A DNA stretch of 45,886 nucleotides from JBDIBB01 sp039812685 (lineage in GTDB: Bacteria; Acidobacteriota; Vicinamibacteria; Vicinamibacterales; JAFNAJ01), in the NCBI GenBank assembly GCA_039812685.1, contig JBDIBB010000018.1:1-45886 (forward strand), read 5' to 3'. Positions 1-13,332 of the stretch are shown one piece after another. The position numbers and the translations under genes were made by a program. How positions within the stretch are numbered: position 1 is the first letter of the stretch; the number at the start of each line of letters is the position of its first letter. The notes below the pieces were generated by a model. It was not told where the DNA came from and did not search any database. It saw only the letters and a program-made list of their open reading frames with translations.

Positions 1-2041
<2,041 letters not shown>

Positions 2042-2131
2042 ATAACCCGGAACTCACCCGCCGGCCGGAGCCGGCCAGTCAGTTCCCGGGATCGCACTGC
2101 AATGCGTGGTCGTCAAGAACTACCGTTTGCA

Positions 2132-2154
2132 GGATATTCAGTTGTCAAAGAACC
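2132..2154 (-). promoter_or_regulatory. boxA-like antitermination element in the 16S-23S spacer
   Basis: On the minus strand the spacer reads GGTTCTTTGACAACTGAAT about 90 nt before 23S. This matches the boxA-type element often found in front of both 16S and 23S genes, where NusB/S10 bind nascent RNA and prevent premature termination. A very similar element precedes 16S at 4263-4290. The assignment is by motif resemblance only. Confidence 0.5.
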
Positions 2155-2206
2155 CGGAACGCCCCGGAGGGCGCCTGGCGGCACCGGCACCGCCGGACCG
2201 CCGAAC

Positions 2207-2282
2207 TGGTGGAGAATACCGGGCTCGAACCGGTGACCTCCTGGTTGCAAACCAGGCGCTCTCCCAGCTGAGCTAATTCCCC
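2207..2282 (-). tRNA. tRNA-Ala (anticodon TGC)
   Basis: The minus strand folds as a 76-nt cloverleaf. The acceptor arm GGGGAAT pairs with ATTCTCC, the D arm carries AGCTCAGCTGGGAGAGC, the anticodon loop is TTTGCAA (anticodon TGC, alanine) and the T arm contains GGTTCGAGCC. The 3' CCA is encoded at 2209-2207. It sits between tRNA-Ile and 23S, the standard place in a bacterial rRNA spacer. Confidence 0.97.
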
Positions 2283-2324
2283 GGACAATGTCGTGGCGGG
2301 ATCCCTCGCTCCTCGCCCGAACGC

Positions 2325-2402
<78 letters not shown>

Positions 2403-2438
2403 AAGCCCCTCGGTGAACCGCCGCCCTCTCCGGAGGCC

Positions 2439-2466
2439 GGTTCCCTCAAAACTAGACAGAACGCGA
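2439..2466 (-). ncRNA. 3' arm of the pre-16S RNase III processing stem
   Basis: The plus-strand sequence here nearly repeats the minus-strand sequence of the 16S leader at 4263-4290: both contain AAAACTAGA, one variable base, then AGAACGCGA. The transcript segments before and after 16S are therefore complementary and can form the long stem that brackets 16S and is cut by RNase III in other bacteria. The pairing is visible directly; the processing role is inferred from the family. Confidence 0.6.
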
Positions 2467-2543
2467 TTCGCCGACAACCCCGAGCGCCAGATCGATCTGA
2501 TCCCGGCCGCCCGCGCCCGCAAGGGCCCGGACGAGCCGTTCTC

Positions 2544-4100
<1,557 letters not shown>

Positions 4101-4262
4101 AAGCGATCGCCGCAAACACCCCTCTCGGGGCCCCACGGCAAACACCTCACGCGAGAGCCAATGATTGGCTCCATTGCGTTGTCGGTTGTCTTGTGTGCAG
4201 GCACGACCCGGACCCTCGCGGACCCGAGCGCACCCAGCTGTCACTCGACGGGTTGGTGCGTT

Positions 4263-4290
4263 TCGCGTTCTATCTAGTTTTCAAAGAACC
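4263..4290 (-). promoter_or_regulatory. 16S leader: boxA-like element and 5' arm of processing stem
   Basis: The minus strand reads GGTTCTTTGAAAACTAGA and continues to AGAACGCGA. The first part resembles the boxA antitermination element. The whole segment is nearly complementary to the transcript just after 16S (2439-2466), so it can form the pre-16S processing stem. It lies about 160 nt upstream of mature 16S and about 40 nt downstream of the predicted transcription start. Confidence 0.55.
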
Positions 4291-4335
4291 GACGGCCTCT
4301 TCTGTCGTCGTCCCCACATTTAGGGGAACCTTCCA

Positions 4336-4374
4336 ATCCTCTCATCACGCCCGCGGGTTGTCAACCCCTTTTTT
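4336..4374 (-). promoter_or_regulatory. rRNA operon promoter with A-tract
   Basis: On the minus strand there is a perfect -35 TTGACA (4364-4359), a 17-nt spacer and a weaker -10 GAGGAT (4341-4336). An A6 run (4374-4369) lies just upstream of the -35, where an UP element would bind the RNA polymerase alpha subunit. Transcription would start near 4329, about 230 nt before 16S. Perfect -35, ideal spacing and A-tract fit an rRNA promoter; the -10 is the weak point. Confidence 0.6.
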
Positions 4375-4677
4375 ACCCGCCCCACACGCACGCTCACGCC
4401 GATCGCGGAACAGCGCCCAGCCTCGTCGGTGTTGCCCGACCGCGGCTGAGAAGATGGGGGAGGCCCTCAGGCGCTTTCGACCTGCTCGCTGACCGCGAGC
4501 CGGTCGCTGCGGGCCAGAAGAACGACCTTGCCGCCCGCAGGGAATGAGAATACTACCCTCGCCCCGCCTCGCTGTCAAGTCCCGCGCGCGCCAACTGTCC
4601 CCCGCGCGCCAATCGAACCCGTCACCCGCCACGAGACCGGCGCGAGTTCGCCCGACTACCGGTATCCTGTCGGCGGC
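4375..4677. other. intergenic region between the rRNA promoter and tyrS
   Basis: I see no gene here. Coding potential extending leftwards from tyrS begins at a TTG (4528) and does not look like synthetase sequence until the ATG at 4678. Possible promoter material for tyrS is a -10-like TATCCT at 4662-4667, only 10 nt before the ATG, with no convincing -35. A very short or absent leader is possible. Confidence 0.4.
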
Positions 4678-5925
4678 ATGACGATCGACGAACAACTCGC
4701 CTACCTCACGAAGGGCTGCGTGGACGTGGTCCGGCCCGCCGAACTTCGCGAAAAACTGCAGCGTTCGGCCGACACCGCGCGCCCGCTCACGGTCAAGGTC
4801 GGCTTCGACCCCACCGCACCGGACCTGCACCTCGGCCACACGGTGCTGCTGCGCAAGATGCGGCACTTCCAGGATCTCGGGCACCGCGTGATCTTCGTCA
4901 TCGGCGACTTCACCGGCATGATCGGCGACCCGACGGGGCGCTCGAAGACGCGCCCGCCGCTCTCGGCCGACGACATCGCGCGCAATGCCGACACCTACCG
5001 CGCGCAGGTGTTTCGCGTGCTGCACCCCGATCGGACCGTGGTCGACTTCAACAGCCGCTGGCTGGGAACCCTTCCGAGCGACGGCTGGATCCGCCTGGCA
5101 GCGCGCTACAACGTCGCACAGATGCTCGAGCGGCGCGATTTCAGGCAGCGCTACGAAAACGGCCAGCCCATCGCACTGCACGAGTTCCTCTATCCGCTGG
5201 CCCAGGCCTACGACTCGGTGGCCCTGCGCGCCGACGTGGAACTGGGCGGGACCGATCAGCTCTTCAACCTGAACGTCGGCCGCGACATCATGCCCGGCTT
5301 CGGCCTCGAGCCGCAGATCGTCATGACCGTACCGCTGCTGATCGGGCTCGACGGCCAGGAGAAGATGTCGAAGAGCCTCGGCAACTACGTGGGCGTGGAC
5401 GAACCACCGGTCGAGATGATGCGCAAACTGGTGGAGGACTTCCGTGGCGCCGACGACGTGCTGTGGAGTTACTTCACACTGCTGACGGATCTGATGCCGG
5501 CGCAGGTTGACGAACGGAAGCGACGCATGGCCGCCGGCGACCTGCCACCCTCCGAGTTCCGCTACGAACTGGCGCGGCTCATCCTCGCCAGCCTGCACGA
5601 CGAGACGGTCGCGGCTGAAGCGGAACAGGCCGTGCGGGCGCGGCACCGCCTGCGGACCAGCCACGACGCCGCGGCCGACGCCGACCTCCCGAGCCTCGAG
5701 GTCGCGCCCGGCGCCGACGGCCGCGTCGGTCTGCCGCAGGCGATCGCCCACCTCAAGTTCGCGCCATCGGCCAGCGAGGCGTCACGGCAAGTCAAGAGCG
5801 GCGGCGTGAAGATCGACGGTGAGCGCGTCGCGGATCTGCGGTGGATTCCCGCCCGGGGACCCGGCAGCTACCTGCTGGCCGTGGGCGCCAGGAAACTCGC
5901 ACGCCTGGTCGTCACCCAGGGTTGA
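4678..5925 (+). CDS. tyrS: tyrosyl-tRNA synthetase
   Basis: This enzyme charges tRNA-Tyr with tyrosine using ATP, in the cytosol. The 415-residue protein is a class Ic synthetase. The Rossmann fold carries the HIGH-type motif HLGH (51-54), a substrate pocket around GTDQLFNLNVGRD (191-203) and the KMSKS loop (229-233), followed by a C-terminal S4 RNA-binding domain from about 345 to the end. I chose the ATG at 4678 because homology begins there and upstream codons from a TTG look non-coding; no clear Shine-Dalgarno is seen. It stands alone next to the rRNA operon. Its 3' end overlaps the end of convergent purN by 14 nt. Confidence 0.96.
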   Translation: MTIDEQLAYLTKGCVDVVRPAELREKLQRSADTARPLTVKVGFDPTAPDLHLGHTVLLRKMRHFQDLGHRVIFVIGDFTGMIGDPTGRSKTRPPLSADDIARNADTYRAQVFRVLHPDRTVVDFNSRWLGTLPSDGWIRLAARYNVAQMLERRDFRQRYENGQPIALHEFLYPLAQAYDSVALRADVELGGTDQLFNLNVGRDIMPGFGLEPQIVMTVPLLIGLDGQEKMSKSLGNYVGVDEPPVEMMRKLVEDFRGADDVLWSYFTLLTDLMPAQVDERKRRMAAGDLPPSEFRYELARLILASLHDETVAAEAEQAVRARHRLRTSHDAAADADLPSLEVAPGADGRVGLPQAIAHLKFAPSASEASRQVKSGGVKIDGERVADLRWIPARGPGSYLLAVGARKLARLVVTQG

Positions 5926-6586
5926 CTCGGCCTTCGGCCCGACGTCCCGCCTCCAGGGGCGTCGCCACCAGGCGGCGCCCCTCCACACGCCAGCCGCCGC
6001 CGAGCACGGCCTCGATCGCCTCAGGGTAGATGCGGTGCTCCTCGGCGAGGATCCGCGCAGCGAGCGTTTCCTCGGTGTCCTCGTCGCGCACGGCGACCGC
6101 CGCCTGCCTGACGATGGGGCCGGCATCGAGCTCGGCCTCGACGAAGTGCACGGTGGCGCCGGTCACCTTCACCCCGTGCAGCAGGGCCTGCCGCTGCGCG
6201 TGCAGCCCGGGAAACGCCGGCAGCAGCGAGGGGTGGATGTTGAGCATCCGGTGCCGGAACGCGTCGACCATCGTCGGACCGAGCCGCCGCATGAACCCGG
6301 CCAGGCAGACCAGGTCCACCTGGTGATCGCGCAGGATCGACACGAGCGCCGCCTCGAAGAGCGCCCGCGTGGGATAGTCCCCGTGCCGGATCGTCAGCGC
6401 GGGCACGCCGGCCGCCCGTGCCCGGTCGAGTCCCCGCGCGCCGGCCACGTTCGAGACGACGAGGGCGAGGGTGGCTGCCAGCCGCCGCTCCCGAATCGCG
6501 TCGAGGATCGACTGCAGGTTGCTCCCGCGGCCCGAGATGAGCACCCCCAGACGCCGCGCGCCGCCAGGCGACGGATCACCGGACAT
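5912..6586 (-). CDS. purN: phosphoribosylglycinamide formyltransferase
   Basis: PurN transfers a formyl group from 10-formyltetrahydrofolate to GAR, the third step of de novo IMP synthesis. The 224-residue protein has the N-terminal phosphate-binding SGRGSNLQ motif near residue 15. The catalytic NIHPSLLPAFPG segment and the downstream VHFVEAELDAGPI segment supply the Asn/His/Asp catalytic residues of the family. It is the last gene of the purine run; its ATG at 6586 lies inside the end of purM (11-nt overlap), indicating translational coupling. A TTG two codons upstream is an alternative start. The end overlaps tyrS by 14 nt in the opposite direction. Confidence 0.95.
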   Translation of the reverse strand: MSGDPSPGGARRLGVLISGRGSNLQSILDAIRERRLAATLALVVSNVAGARGLDRARAAGVPALTIRHGDYPTRALFEAALVSILRDHQVDLVCLAGFMRRLGPTMVDAFRHRMLNIHPSLLPAFPGLHAQRQALLHGVKVTGATVHFVEAELDAGPIVRQAAVAVRDEDTEETLAARILAEEHRIYPEAIEAVLGGGWRVEGRRLVATPLEAGRRAEGRVNPG

Positions 6587-7619
6587 AGCCAACCCCCGGC
6601 TCGCCGGCCTCGGCCTCGCCGATCACGCGCGCGCCGTCGGCCTCGAGGGCTCCGAGCAGGACCGGCACGTCGGCCGCCGTGCAGGCCGCGATCATCCCGA
6701 TGCCCATGTTGAAGGTCCGGTACATGTCGTCGTGGGGCACGTGACCACCCGCCCCAAGCCACTTGAAGATCGGCGGGACCTGCCATGCGCGCGTGTCGAT
6801 TCGGGCGCCGACGCCCGGCGGCAGGATCCGCGGCAGGTTGTCGGTGATGCCGCCGCCGGTGACGTGAGCCAGCCCCTTCAGCAGCGGCCCGCCGCCGGGG
6901 GCTGACGACCGGCGTTCCAGCAGCGGGCGCAGGGCCGGCAGGTACGATCGATGCGGCGCCAGCAGCGCCTCGCCCACCGTCGTCCCGAGCTCGTCGACGA
7001 AGGTGTCGACCGAGCACCCCAGCGTCTCGAAGGCGATCTTCCTTGCGAGCGAGTAGCCGTTGGTATGGAGCCCCGAGGAGGAGAGTCCGACGAACACGTC
7101 GCCGGGCGCGATGGCGCGTCCGTCGATCACCGCGCTGCGCGCCACGCGTCCCACGATGAAGCCGGCGAGGTCGTATTCGCCATCGGCGTAGAAGCCGGGC
7201 ATCTCCGCCGTTTCCCCGCCGAGCAGCGCGCATCCATTCGCGCGGCAGCCCCTGGCGATCCCCTCGACGACGGCAACGGCCACCTCCGGCGCGAGACGGC
7301 CGGTCGCCAGATAATCGAGGAAGAAGAGGGGCGTCGCCCCCTGCACGAGGATGTCGTTGACGCAGTGGTTGACGAGGTCCTCGCCCACCGTATCGTGCCG
7401 GCGCGCGAGGAACGCCACCTTGAGCTTCGTCCCGACGCCGTCGGCGCTCGCCACCAGCACGGTGTCGTCGCGCCCGGACGGGTCGATGGCGAACAGCCCG
7501 CCGAACGACCCGAGATCCGAGAGCACGCCGGGCGTGCGCGTCTCTCGGGCGAGCGTCCGGATCCTCCGAACCACGTCGTGTCCGGCATCGATGTCGACGC
7601 CGCTGGATCGATAGTCCAT
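6576..7619 (-). CDS. purM: phosphoribosylformylglycinamidine cyclo-ligase (AIR synthetase)
   Basis: PurM closes the imidazole ring, converting FGAM to AIR with ATP, the fifth step of IMP synthesis. The 347-residue length is normal. The sequence begins MDYRSSGVDIDAGHDVV and contains the family landmarks GVGTKLK, the glycine-rich GGETAEMPGFY, GLSSSGLHTNGYSL and the C-terminal AHVTGGGITDNLPR and FNMGIGM. The ATG at 7619 fits the family start exactly. It lies 53 nt after purF and overlaps purN by 11 nt, as expected for an operon. Reading frames extending further upstream lose similarity and are antisense noise over purF. Confidence 0.96.
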   Translation of the reverse strand: MDYRSSGVDIDAGHDVVRRIRTLARETRTPGVLSDLGSFGGLFAIDPSGRDDTVLVASADGVGTKLKVAFLARRHDTVGEDLVNHCVNDILVQGATPLFFLDYLATGRLAPEVAVAVVEGIARGCRANGCALLGGETAEMPGFYADGEYDLAGFIVGRVARSAVIDGRAIAPGDVFVGLSSSGLHTNGYSLARKIAFETLGCSVDTFVDELGTTVGEALLAPHRSYLPALRPLLERRSSAPGGGPLLKGLAHVTGGGITDNLPRILPPGVGARIDTRAWQVPPIFKWLGAGGHVPHDDMYRTFNMGIGMIAACTAADVPVLLGALEADGARVIGEAEAGEPGVGYVR

Positions 7620-7672
7620 GGTGATGGTCGATGCGCGAATCCGGCCACCGCCGCCGGCCGCCGCGATCCTGG

Positions 7673-9145
7673 CTACCGGCGGACCGTTCCGGGGTCGGCC
7701 GGCAGCCAGGGGCCCGCCGTCACGCCGGCCCCAGACTCGTGGGTTCCGCCCAGGGTGAGTGGAAGCTGCAAGGCCTCCTGCTCCGCCGGGAACGCCACCG
7801 GGTAATGGCCGGTATAGCACGAGGTGCAATAGGCGTCCTGCTGCGGGCCCATCGACGCCAGCAGGCCGTCGAGGCTGAGGTACGCCAGGGTGTCGGCGCC
7901 AAGGTAGCGGCGGACCTCCTCGATCGTGTGGGTGGCGGCAATCAGTTCGTTCCGGCGCGGTGTGTCCACACCGTAGAAGCAGGGTGCGATGGTGGGCGGA
8001 CAACTGATGCGCATGTGCACTTCGCGCGCGCCGGCGGCCCGCACCATCTTCACGATCTTCCGGCTCGTCGTGCCGCGCACGATCGAGTCGTCGATCAGCA
8101 CCACGCGCCGGCCCTCGAGGATGTCGCGCACCGGGTTGAGCTTCACGCGTACGCCGAAGTGCCGGATGGCCTGCTGGGGCTCGATGAAGGTGCGGCCGAC
8201 GTAGTGATTGCGGATGAGGCCCATGCGGAAGGGCACGCCCGCCTCCTCGGCATAGCCGAGCGCGGCGCAGACGCCCGAGTCGGGGACGGGCACGACGACG
8301 TCGGCGGCGACGGCGGTTTCGCGGGCGAGCTGCCGGCCGAACCTGGTGCGGGCCTCGTTGACGCTGCGGCCGAACACGCGGCTGTCCGGCCGTGCGAAGT
8401 AGACGTGCTCGAAGATGCAGTGGGCCAGGCGCTGGGCCGGCAACGGCTTGATCGATCGCACGCCCTGGCTCGTGATGATCAGCACCTCCCCCGGCTCGAC
8501 ATCGCGCTCGTAGGTGGCGCCGATCAGGTCCATCGCGCACGTCTCCGAGCAGACGATGCTGGCCTCGCCGAGCCGGCCCAGCGCCAGCGGCCGGAACCCA
8601 TGGGGATCGCGCGCGGCAATCAGCGTGTCGCGTGTCATCAGCAGCAGCGAGTAGGCGCCGGTCACCTGCGCGAGCGACTCCACCACCGCCTGCTGGACGC
8701 CATGCGCCTGCGATCGCGCGTAGAGGTGCACCACCACCTCCGTGTCGCTCGTGGTCTGGAAGATCGAACCGCGCCCGACGAGGTCGCGGCGCAGTTCGCC
8801 CGCGTTCACGAGGCTGCCGTTGTGACAGACGGCGATCTGCCCGTGCGCGCAGTCGATGAGCAACGGCTGGGCGTTTGGCAGCTCGCTCTCCCCGGAGGTG
8901 GAATAGCGGACGTGGCCGATGGCGGCGTGGCCACCGAGCGAGGCGAGCGTGGGCTGGTCGAAGACGTCGGCCACGTAGCCCATGCCCCGATGGACGCGCA
9001 TGCGCCCGCCGTCGGAGGTCGCGATGCCGGCGCTCTCCTGCCCGCGATGCTGCAGCGCGTAGAGCCCGAGGTAGGCCAGGTTCGGCGCCTCGGCATGGCC
9101 GAAGATCCCGAAGACGCCGCATTCCTCGCGGAGCTTGTCGAGCAT
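7673..9145 (-). CDS. purF: amidophosphoribosyltransferase, Fe-S type
   Basis: PurF makes phosphoribosylamine from PRPP and glutamine, the committed step of purine synthesis. The 490-residue protein has a short propeptide ending before Cys9 (MLDKLREE/CGVFG), the N-terminal nucleophile of the glutaminase domain after self-cleavage. The PRPP loop lies at 348-362 (core LIDDSIVRGTTSR). Four cysteines at 243, 389, 440 and 443 match the 4Fe-4S ligands known in Bacillus subtilis PurF, so this is the oxygen-sensitive cluster-bearing type rather than the E. coli type. The start is fixed by the propeptide and ATG at 9145. It lies between a small membrane protein and purM. Confidence 0.96.
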   Translation of the reverse strand: MLDKLREECGVFGIFGHAEAPNLAYLGLYALQHRGQESAGIATSDGGRMRVHRGMGYVADVFDQPTLASLGGHAAIGHVRYSTSGESELPNAQPLLIDCAHGQIAVCHNGSLVNAGELRRDLVGRGSIFQTTSDTEVVVHLYARSQAHGVQQAVVESLAQVTGAYSLLLMTRDTLIAARDPHGFRPLALGRLGEASIVCSETCAMDLIGATYERDVEPGEVLIITSQGVRSIKPLPAQRLAHCIFEHVYFARPDSRVFGRSVNEARTRFGRQLARETAVAADVVVPVPDSGVCAALGYAEEAGVPFRMGLIRNHYVGRTFIEPQQAIRHFGVRVKLNPVRDILEGRRVVLIDDSIVRGTTSRKIVKMVRAAGAREVHMRISCPPTIAPCFYGVDTPRRNELIAATHTIEEVRRYLGADTLAYLSLDGLLASMGPQQDAYCTSCYTGHYPVAFPAEQEALQLPLTLGGTHESGAGVTAGPWLPADPGTVRR

Positions 9146-9201
9146 CGAGCCCCCTGGCGGCGCCCTCCGGCCGGAGCGCGCCGCCGCGTCGGCAGAACCC
9201 T

Positions 9202-9417
9202 TCAGCGCCGGCCGCCGCGCGAACGCGACCGGAACCAGATGGCCACGGCGATGTCGACCACGCCCACGGCCGCGAGCGCGACGACGATCAGGTTCTTCGC
9301 GGCCGGATCCACGGGGAACGCCCCGAGGTTGATCAACAGCCCGATGAGCAGCAGCGTGGACGCCGACACCAGCATGGCGCGGGCGATGACGGCGTTGCGA
9401 TCCGGTGCGATGGCCAT
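9202..9417 (-). CDS. small two-helix membrane protein between purB and purF
   Basis: The predicted product has 71 residues with two hydrophobic segments, roughly 13-33 (VSASTLLLIGLLINLGAF) and 42-62 (NLIVVALAAVGVVDIAVAIW), and an Arg-rich tail (RSRSRGGRR). A positive C-terminal tail suggests that end is cytoplasmic. I do not recognise the family. It begins 3 nt after the purB stop and ends 56 nt before purF, so it is probably co-transcribed with purine genes. A role in purine synthesis is not implied by its sequence. The clear membrane pattern and tight fit make it a likely real gene. Confidence 0.7.
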   Translation of the reverse strand: MAIAPDRNAVIARAMLVSASTLLLIGLLINLGAFPVDPAAKNLIVVALAAVGVVDIAVAIWFRSRSRGGRR

Positions 9418-9420
9418 GGC

Positions 9421-10731
<1,311 letters not shown>

Positions 10732-10789
10732 GAGCGTTCTCCCTCGCAGACGGGCACGGGGGGCCCGGGGCCCGGCCCGCCGCCGCGCC

Positions 10790-12049
10790 TCACGCCAGCC
10801 GCAGTCGCGACGCGTCGAGCGCGTGCTCGACGTCCTCGCCCAGCACCGTCCCGGCAAGCGCGCCGTCCCTGAAGAGGTCGGCCGCCACCCGCCGCACGTC
10901 GGCCGCGGTCACTGCCTCGATGCTCGCCAGCGTCTCGTCGAACGTGTAATAGCGATCGAAGTAGATGTCCTGCCGGGCCAGGTGCGTCATGCGGCTCGAC
11001 GTGCTCTCGAGGCTGAGCATCAGGTTGCCCTTCAGGTGATCCTTGGCGCGCCGCAGGTCGGCCTCGGGCACGGGCGAGCCCGCGAGCCCCCGCAGTTCCT
11101 CGACGACGAGATCGACGACCAGCGGCACGTTCTCGCTGGCGCAGCCGGCGTACACGCTCAGCAGGCCGGCATCGCGATACATGGAGAGCCCGCTGAACAC
11201 CGCGTAGGCCAGGCCGCGGCGCTCGCGGACGTTCTGGAACAGGCGCGAACTCATCGAGCCGCCCAGGATCGTGTTCAGCACGAACGCCGCGAAGCGATCG
11301 GCGTGGGTCTGCGCGTAGGCGCCGGTGCCCAGGCAGACGTGGCTCTGTTCGAGGTCCTTGCCGCGCAGCAGCAACCCCGGCGACGGTCTCGGCGGCTCGT
11401 CGCGGAACGGCTCACCCGAGGAGGGCAGCGACGCGAACCGCCGGGCCACCAGGTCGCGCAGCCTGGCATGGTCGAGGTTGCCCGCCGCGGTGACGATGAA
11501 GTTCGGCGCGACGTAGGCACCCGAGAAGTATCCCCGGAGCGTCGCCGCGTCGAAGCTCTCCACGGTGTGCGGGCTGCCGAGAATCGGCCGCCCCAGCGGG
11601 TGGTTCTCCCAGTAGCGCTGGATGAAGAGCTCGTGCACGAGATCGTCTGGCGTGTCCTCGACCATCTTGATCTCCTCGAGGATCACCTTCTTCTCGCGCT
11701 CGATGTCGGCCGCATCGAACGCCGGGCTCGTGACGAGATCTCCCAGCAGATCCACCGCCATCGGCAGGTGCTCGTCGAGCACCTTGATGTAGTAGCCGGC
11801 GTACTCCTTGGACGTGAAGGCGTCGAGCTGGCCCCCGATCGAATCCACCTCCTGGGCGATCTGCTCGGCCGAACGCGAGGTGGTGCCCTTGAAGAGCATG
11901 TGCTCGACGAAGTGCGCGATCCCCGCCCGGGCTTCGGGCTCGTGCCGCGACCCGCGGACCAGCCAGACCCCGATCGAGACCGATCGGACGTGCGGCATCC
12001 GCTCCGTGGCGAAGCGCAGGCCGTGGTCGAGGACTTCACGGGTGACCAT
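10790..12049 (-). CDS. M16 family zinc metallopeptidase
   Basis: The product is a 419-residue peptidase of the pitrilysin/mitochondrial-processing-peptidase family, similar in size to the bacterial YmxG/PqqL-like group. The inverted zinc motif HFVEH is at 46-50 and the third ligand is probably Glu126 in ILEEIKMVEDTPDDL. The second half has the family's inactive-type domain with GSMSSRLFQNVRERRGLAY. No signal peptide is seen, so it is likely cytosolic. It is the first gene of the run leading to purB. The natural substrate is unknown; family members degrade peptides or remove presequences. The ATG at 12049 was chosen because similarity begins at MVTREVLDHGLR. Confidence 0.92.
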   Translation of the reverse strand: MVTREVLDHGLRFATERMPHVRSVSIGVWLVRGSRHEPEARAGIAHFVEHMLFKGTTSRSAEQIAQEVDSIGGQLDAFTSKEYAGYYIKVLDEHLPMAVDLLGDLVTSPAFDAADIEREKKVILEEIKMVEDTPDDLVHELFIQRYWENHPLGRPILGSPHTVESFDAATLRGYFSGAYVAPNFIVTAAGNLDHARLRDLVARRFASLPSSGEPFRDEPPRPSPGLLLRGKDLEQSHVCLGTGAYAQTHADRFAAFVLNTILGGSMSSRLFQNVRERRGLAYAVFSGLSMYRDAGLLSVYAGCASENVPLVVDLVVEELRGLAGSPVPEADLRRAKDHLKGNLMLSLESTSSRMTHLARQDIYFDRYYTFDETLASIEAVTAADVRRVAADLFRDGALAGTVLGEDVEHALDASRLRLA

Positions 12050-12110
12050 AGAGGTGCGGACGGCGCTCCCGCGCCGTCCAGCGGCGCGCCGGCCCGGCCG
12101 GGAACCGCTG

Positions 12111-12139
12111 ATGTTAGCACGCGCGCCGGGGCCCGGCAG
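12111..12139 (-). promoter_or_regulatory. candidate promoter for the M16-pur run
   Basis: On the minus strand CTGCCG (12139-12134), a 17-nt spacer and TAACAT (12116-12111) form a moderate sigma-70-type match about 60 nt before the M16 start. It lies in the 135-nt divergent gap with rlmN. The -35 is poor, so this is only a candidate. Confidence 0.3.
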
Positions 12140-12184
12140 GGACGCACCGTGCGCATGGTAGAGTGACCGGGACGGCAAGTACGC

Positions 12185-13282
12185 ATGACAGAAGACGTTG
12201 CAGGTCCCGCGCCGGCGGCCGTCGAGATCACCGACCTCGAGCGGCCTGCCCTCCAACGGTACCTGGCGAGCCTCGGCGCCGAGCCCTATCACGCCCGGCA
12301 GCTCTTCGCCTGGCTGTACCGCCGCGGCACCACCGACCCGGCCGGCATGACCGACCTGTCGCGCGCGCTGCGCGAGCGGCTGGTCACGGCCGCCAGCATC
12401 ACGACGCCCGTCATCGCCCGGCGTGACGTGTCGTCGGACGGCACCACGAAATACCTGCTCACGCTCGGCGACGGCCGGCAGGTCGAGTCGGTGTTCATCC
12501 CCGACACGCCGCGGCAGACCTTCTGCCTCTCCACCCAGGTGGGCTGCGCCATGAAGTGCGCGTTCTGCCTGACGGGTCGAATGGGCCTGGTGCGCAACCT
12601 GCGGCCGGGCGAGATCGTGGGCCAGGTGCGCGTGCTGGCGCGCGACCTGGGCCTGCTGGACGCCCCCTTCAACATCGTCCTCATGGGGATGGGCGAGCCA
12701 CTGCACAACTACGACCACACGATGGCGGCGCTGCGGATCATGGCCGACGCCCATGGATTCGCGCTGCCCGCGCGCCGGGTCACCCTGTCGACGGTGGGCG
12801 TCCTGCCGGCGCTCGAACGCCTGGCCGCCGAGCCCTACATGCCCAACCTGGCCGTCTCGCTCCACGCCACGACCGAGGACCTGCGCGACCGCCTCGTCCC
12901 GGTCAACCGGCGGTACGGACTGGCGGATCTCGTCCAGGCCTGCGCCCGCTTCCCGTTGAAGCGCCGCGAGTGCATCACCTTCGAGTACGTGCTGCTTGCC
13001 GGCGTCAACGACAGCGACGCCCACGCCAGACGGCTCGTCGCGCTGCTCGCCCCCGTACGGGCGAAAGTGAACCTGATCCCGTTCAACGAGGCGGCAGGCC
13101 TGCCATTTGCCAGGCCTTCAGAGCCCCGCATCGACGCATTTGCCGCCATCCTCGCCGCCCGCGGCGTCACCGTCTCGGTGCGCAAGAGCCGCGGACGCGA
13201 CATCCGCGCGGCCTGCGGCCAGCTGATCGTGGAGGGCGGGGCCCGCTCGCCCGCGCAACGCATGGCATCGCTGATGACCTGA
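12185..13282 (+). CDS. rlmN: 23S rRNA/tRNA adenine-C2 methyltransferase (radical SAM)
   Basis: RlmN methylates C2 of A2503 in 23S rRNA and of A37 in some tRNAs, using a radical SAM mechanism. The 365-residue protein has the cluster motif CAMKCAFC (Cys121, 125, 128) rather than the usual spacing of other radical SAM families, and the methyl-carrier cysteine Cys344 in the C-terminal RDIRAACGQL. VLMGMGEPLHNY and LVPVNRRYGL are further family landmarks. The ATG at 12185 is the natural start; the upstream SD is weak. It is monocistronic and divergent from the purine run. Confidence 0.96.
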   Translation: MTEDVAGPAPAAVEITDLERPALQRYLASLGAEPYHARQLFAWLYRRGTTDPAGMTDLSRALRERLVTAASITTPVIARRDVSSDGTTKYLLTLGDGRQVESVFIPDTPRQTFCLSTQVGCAMKCAFCLTGRMGLVRNLRPGEIVGQVRVLARDLGLLDAPFNIVLMGMGEPLHNYDHTMAALRIMADAHGFALPARRVTLSTVGVLPALERLAAEPYMPNLAVSLHATTEDLRDRLVPVNRRYGLADLVQACARFPLKRRECITFEYVLLAGVNDSDAHARRLVALLAPVRAKVNLIPFNEAAGLPFARPSEPRIDAFAAILAARGVTVSVRKSRGRDIRAACGQLIVEGGARSPAQRMASLMT

Positions 13283-13295
13283 CGCCGCGCCCGCG

Positions 13296-13310
13296 GCCGC
13301 CCGAGGCGGC
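13296..13310. terminator. small hairpin between convergent rlmN and the purD-linked gene
   Basis: GCCGCC-CGA-GGCGGC forms a perfect 6-bp stem with a 3-nt loop in the 50-nt gap between two convergent genes. There is no T-run on either side, so any terminator role is uncertain; high GC makes such hairpins common by chance. Confidence 0.25.
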
Positions 13311-13332
13311 AGCACCGGACGCTCCCCGCGCG

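Noticed and set aside
2060..2085. GC-rich stem in the 16S-23S spacer near the start of 23S
   Set aside because: Structured spacers are expected. The stem is not distinct enough to call a separate element.
4355..4374. GGGTT-GTC-AACCC stem followed by a T6 run on the plus strand, like a terminator
   Set aside because: No plus-strand gene ends upstream, the stem is only 5 bp, and the same bases serve as the -35 and A-tract of the rRNA promoter on the other strand.
4345..5751. 468-codon minus-strand open frame across tyrS
   Set aside because: It is antisense to the clear tyrS gene. It is rich in Arg, Ala, Val and His as expected from the reverse of a high-GC gene.
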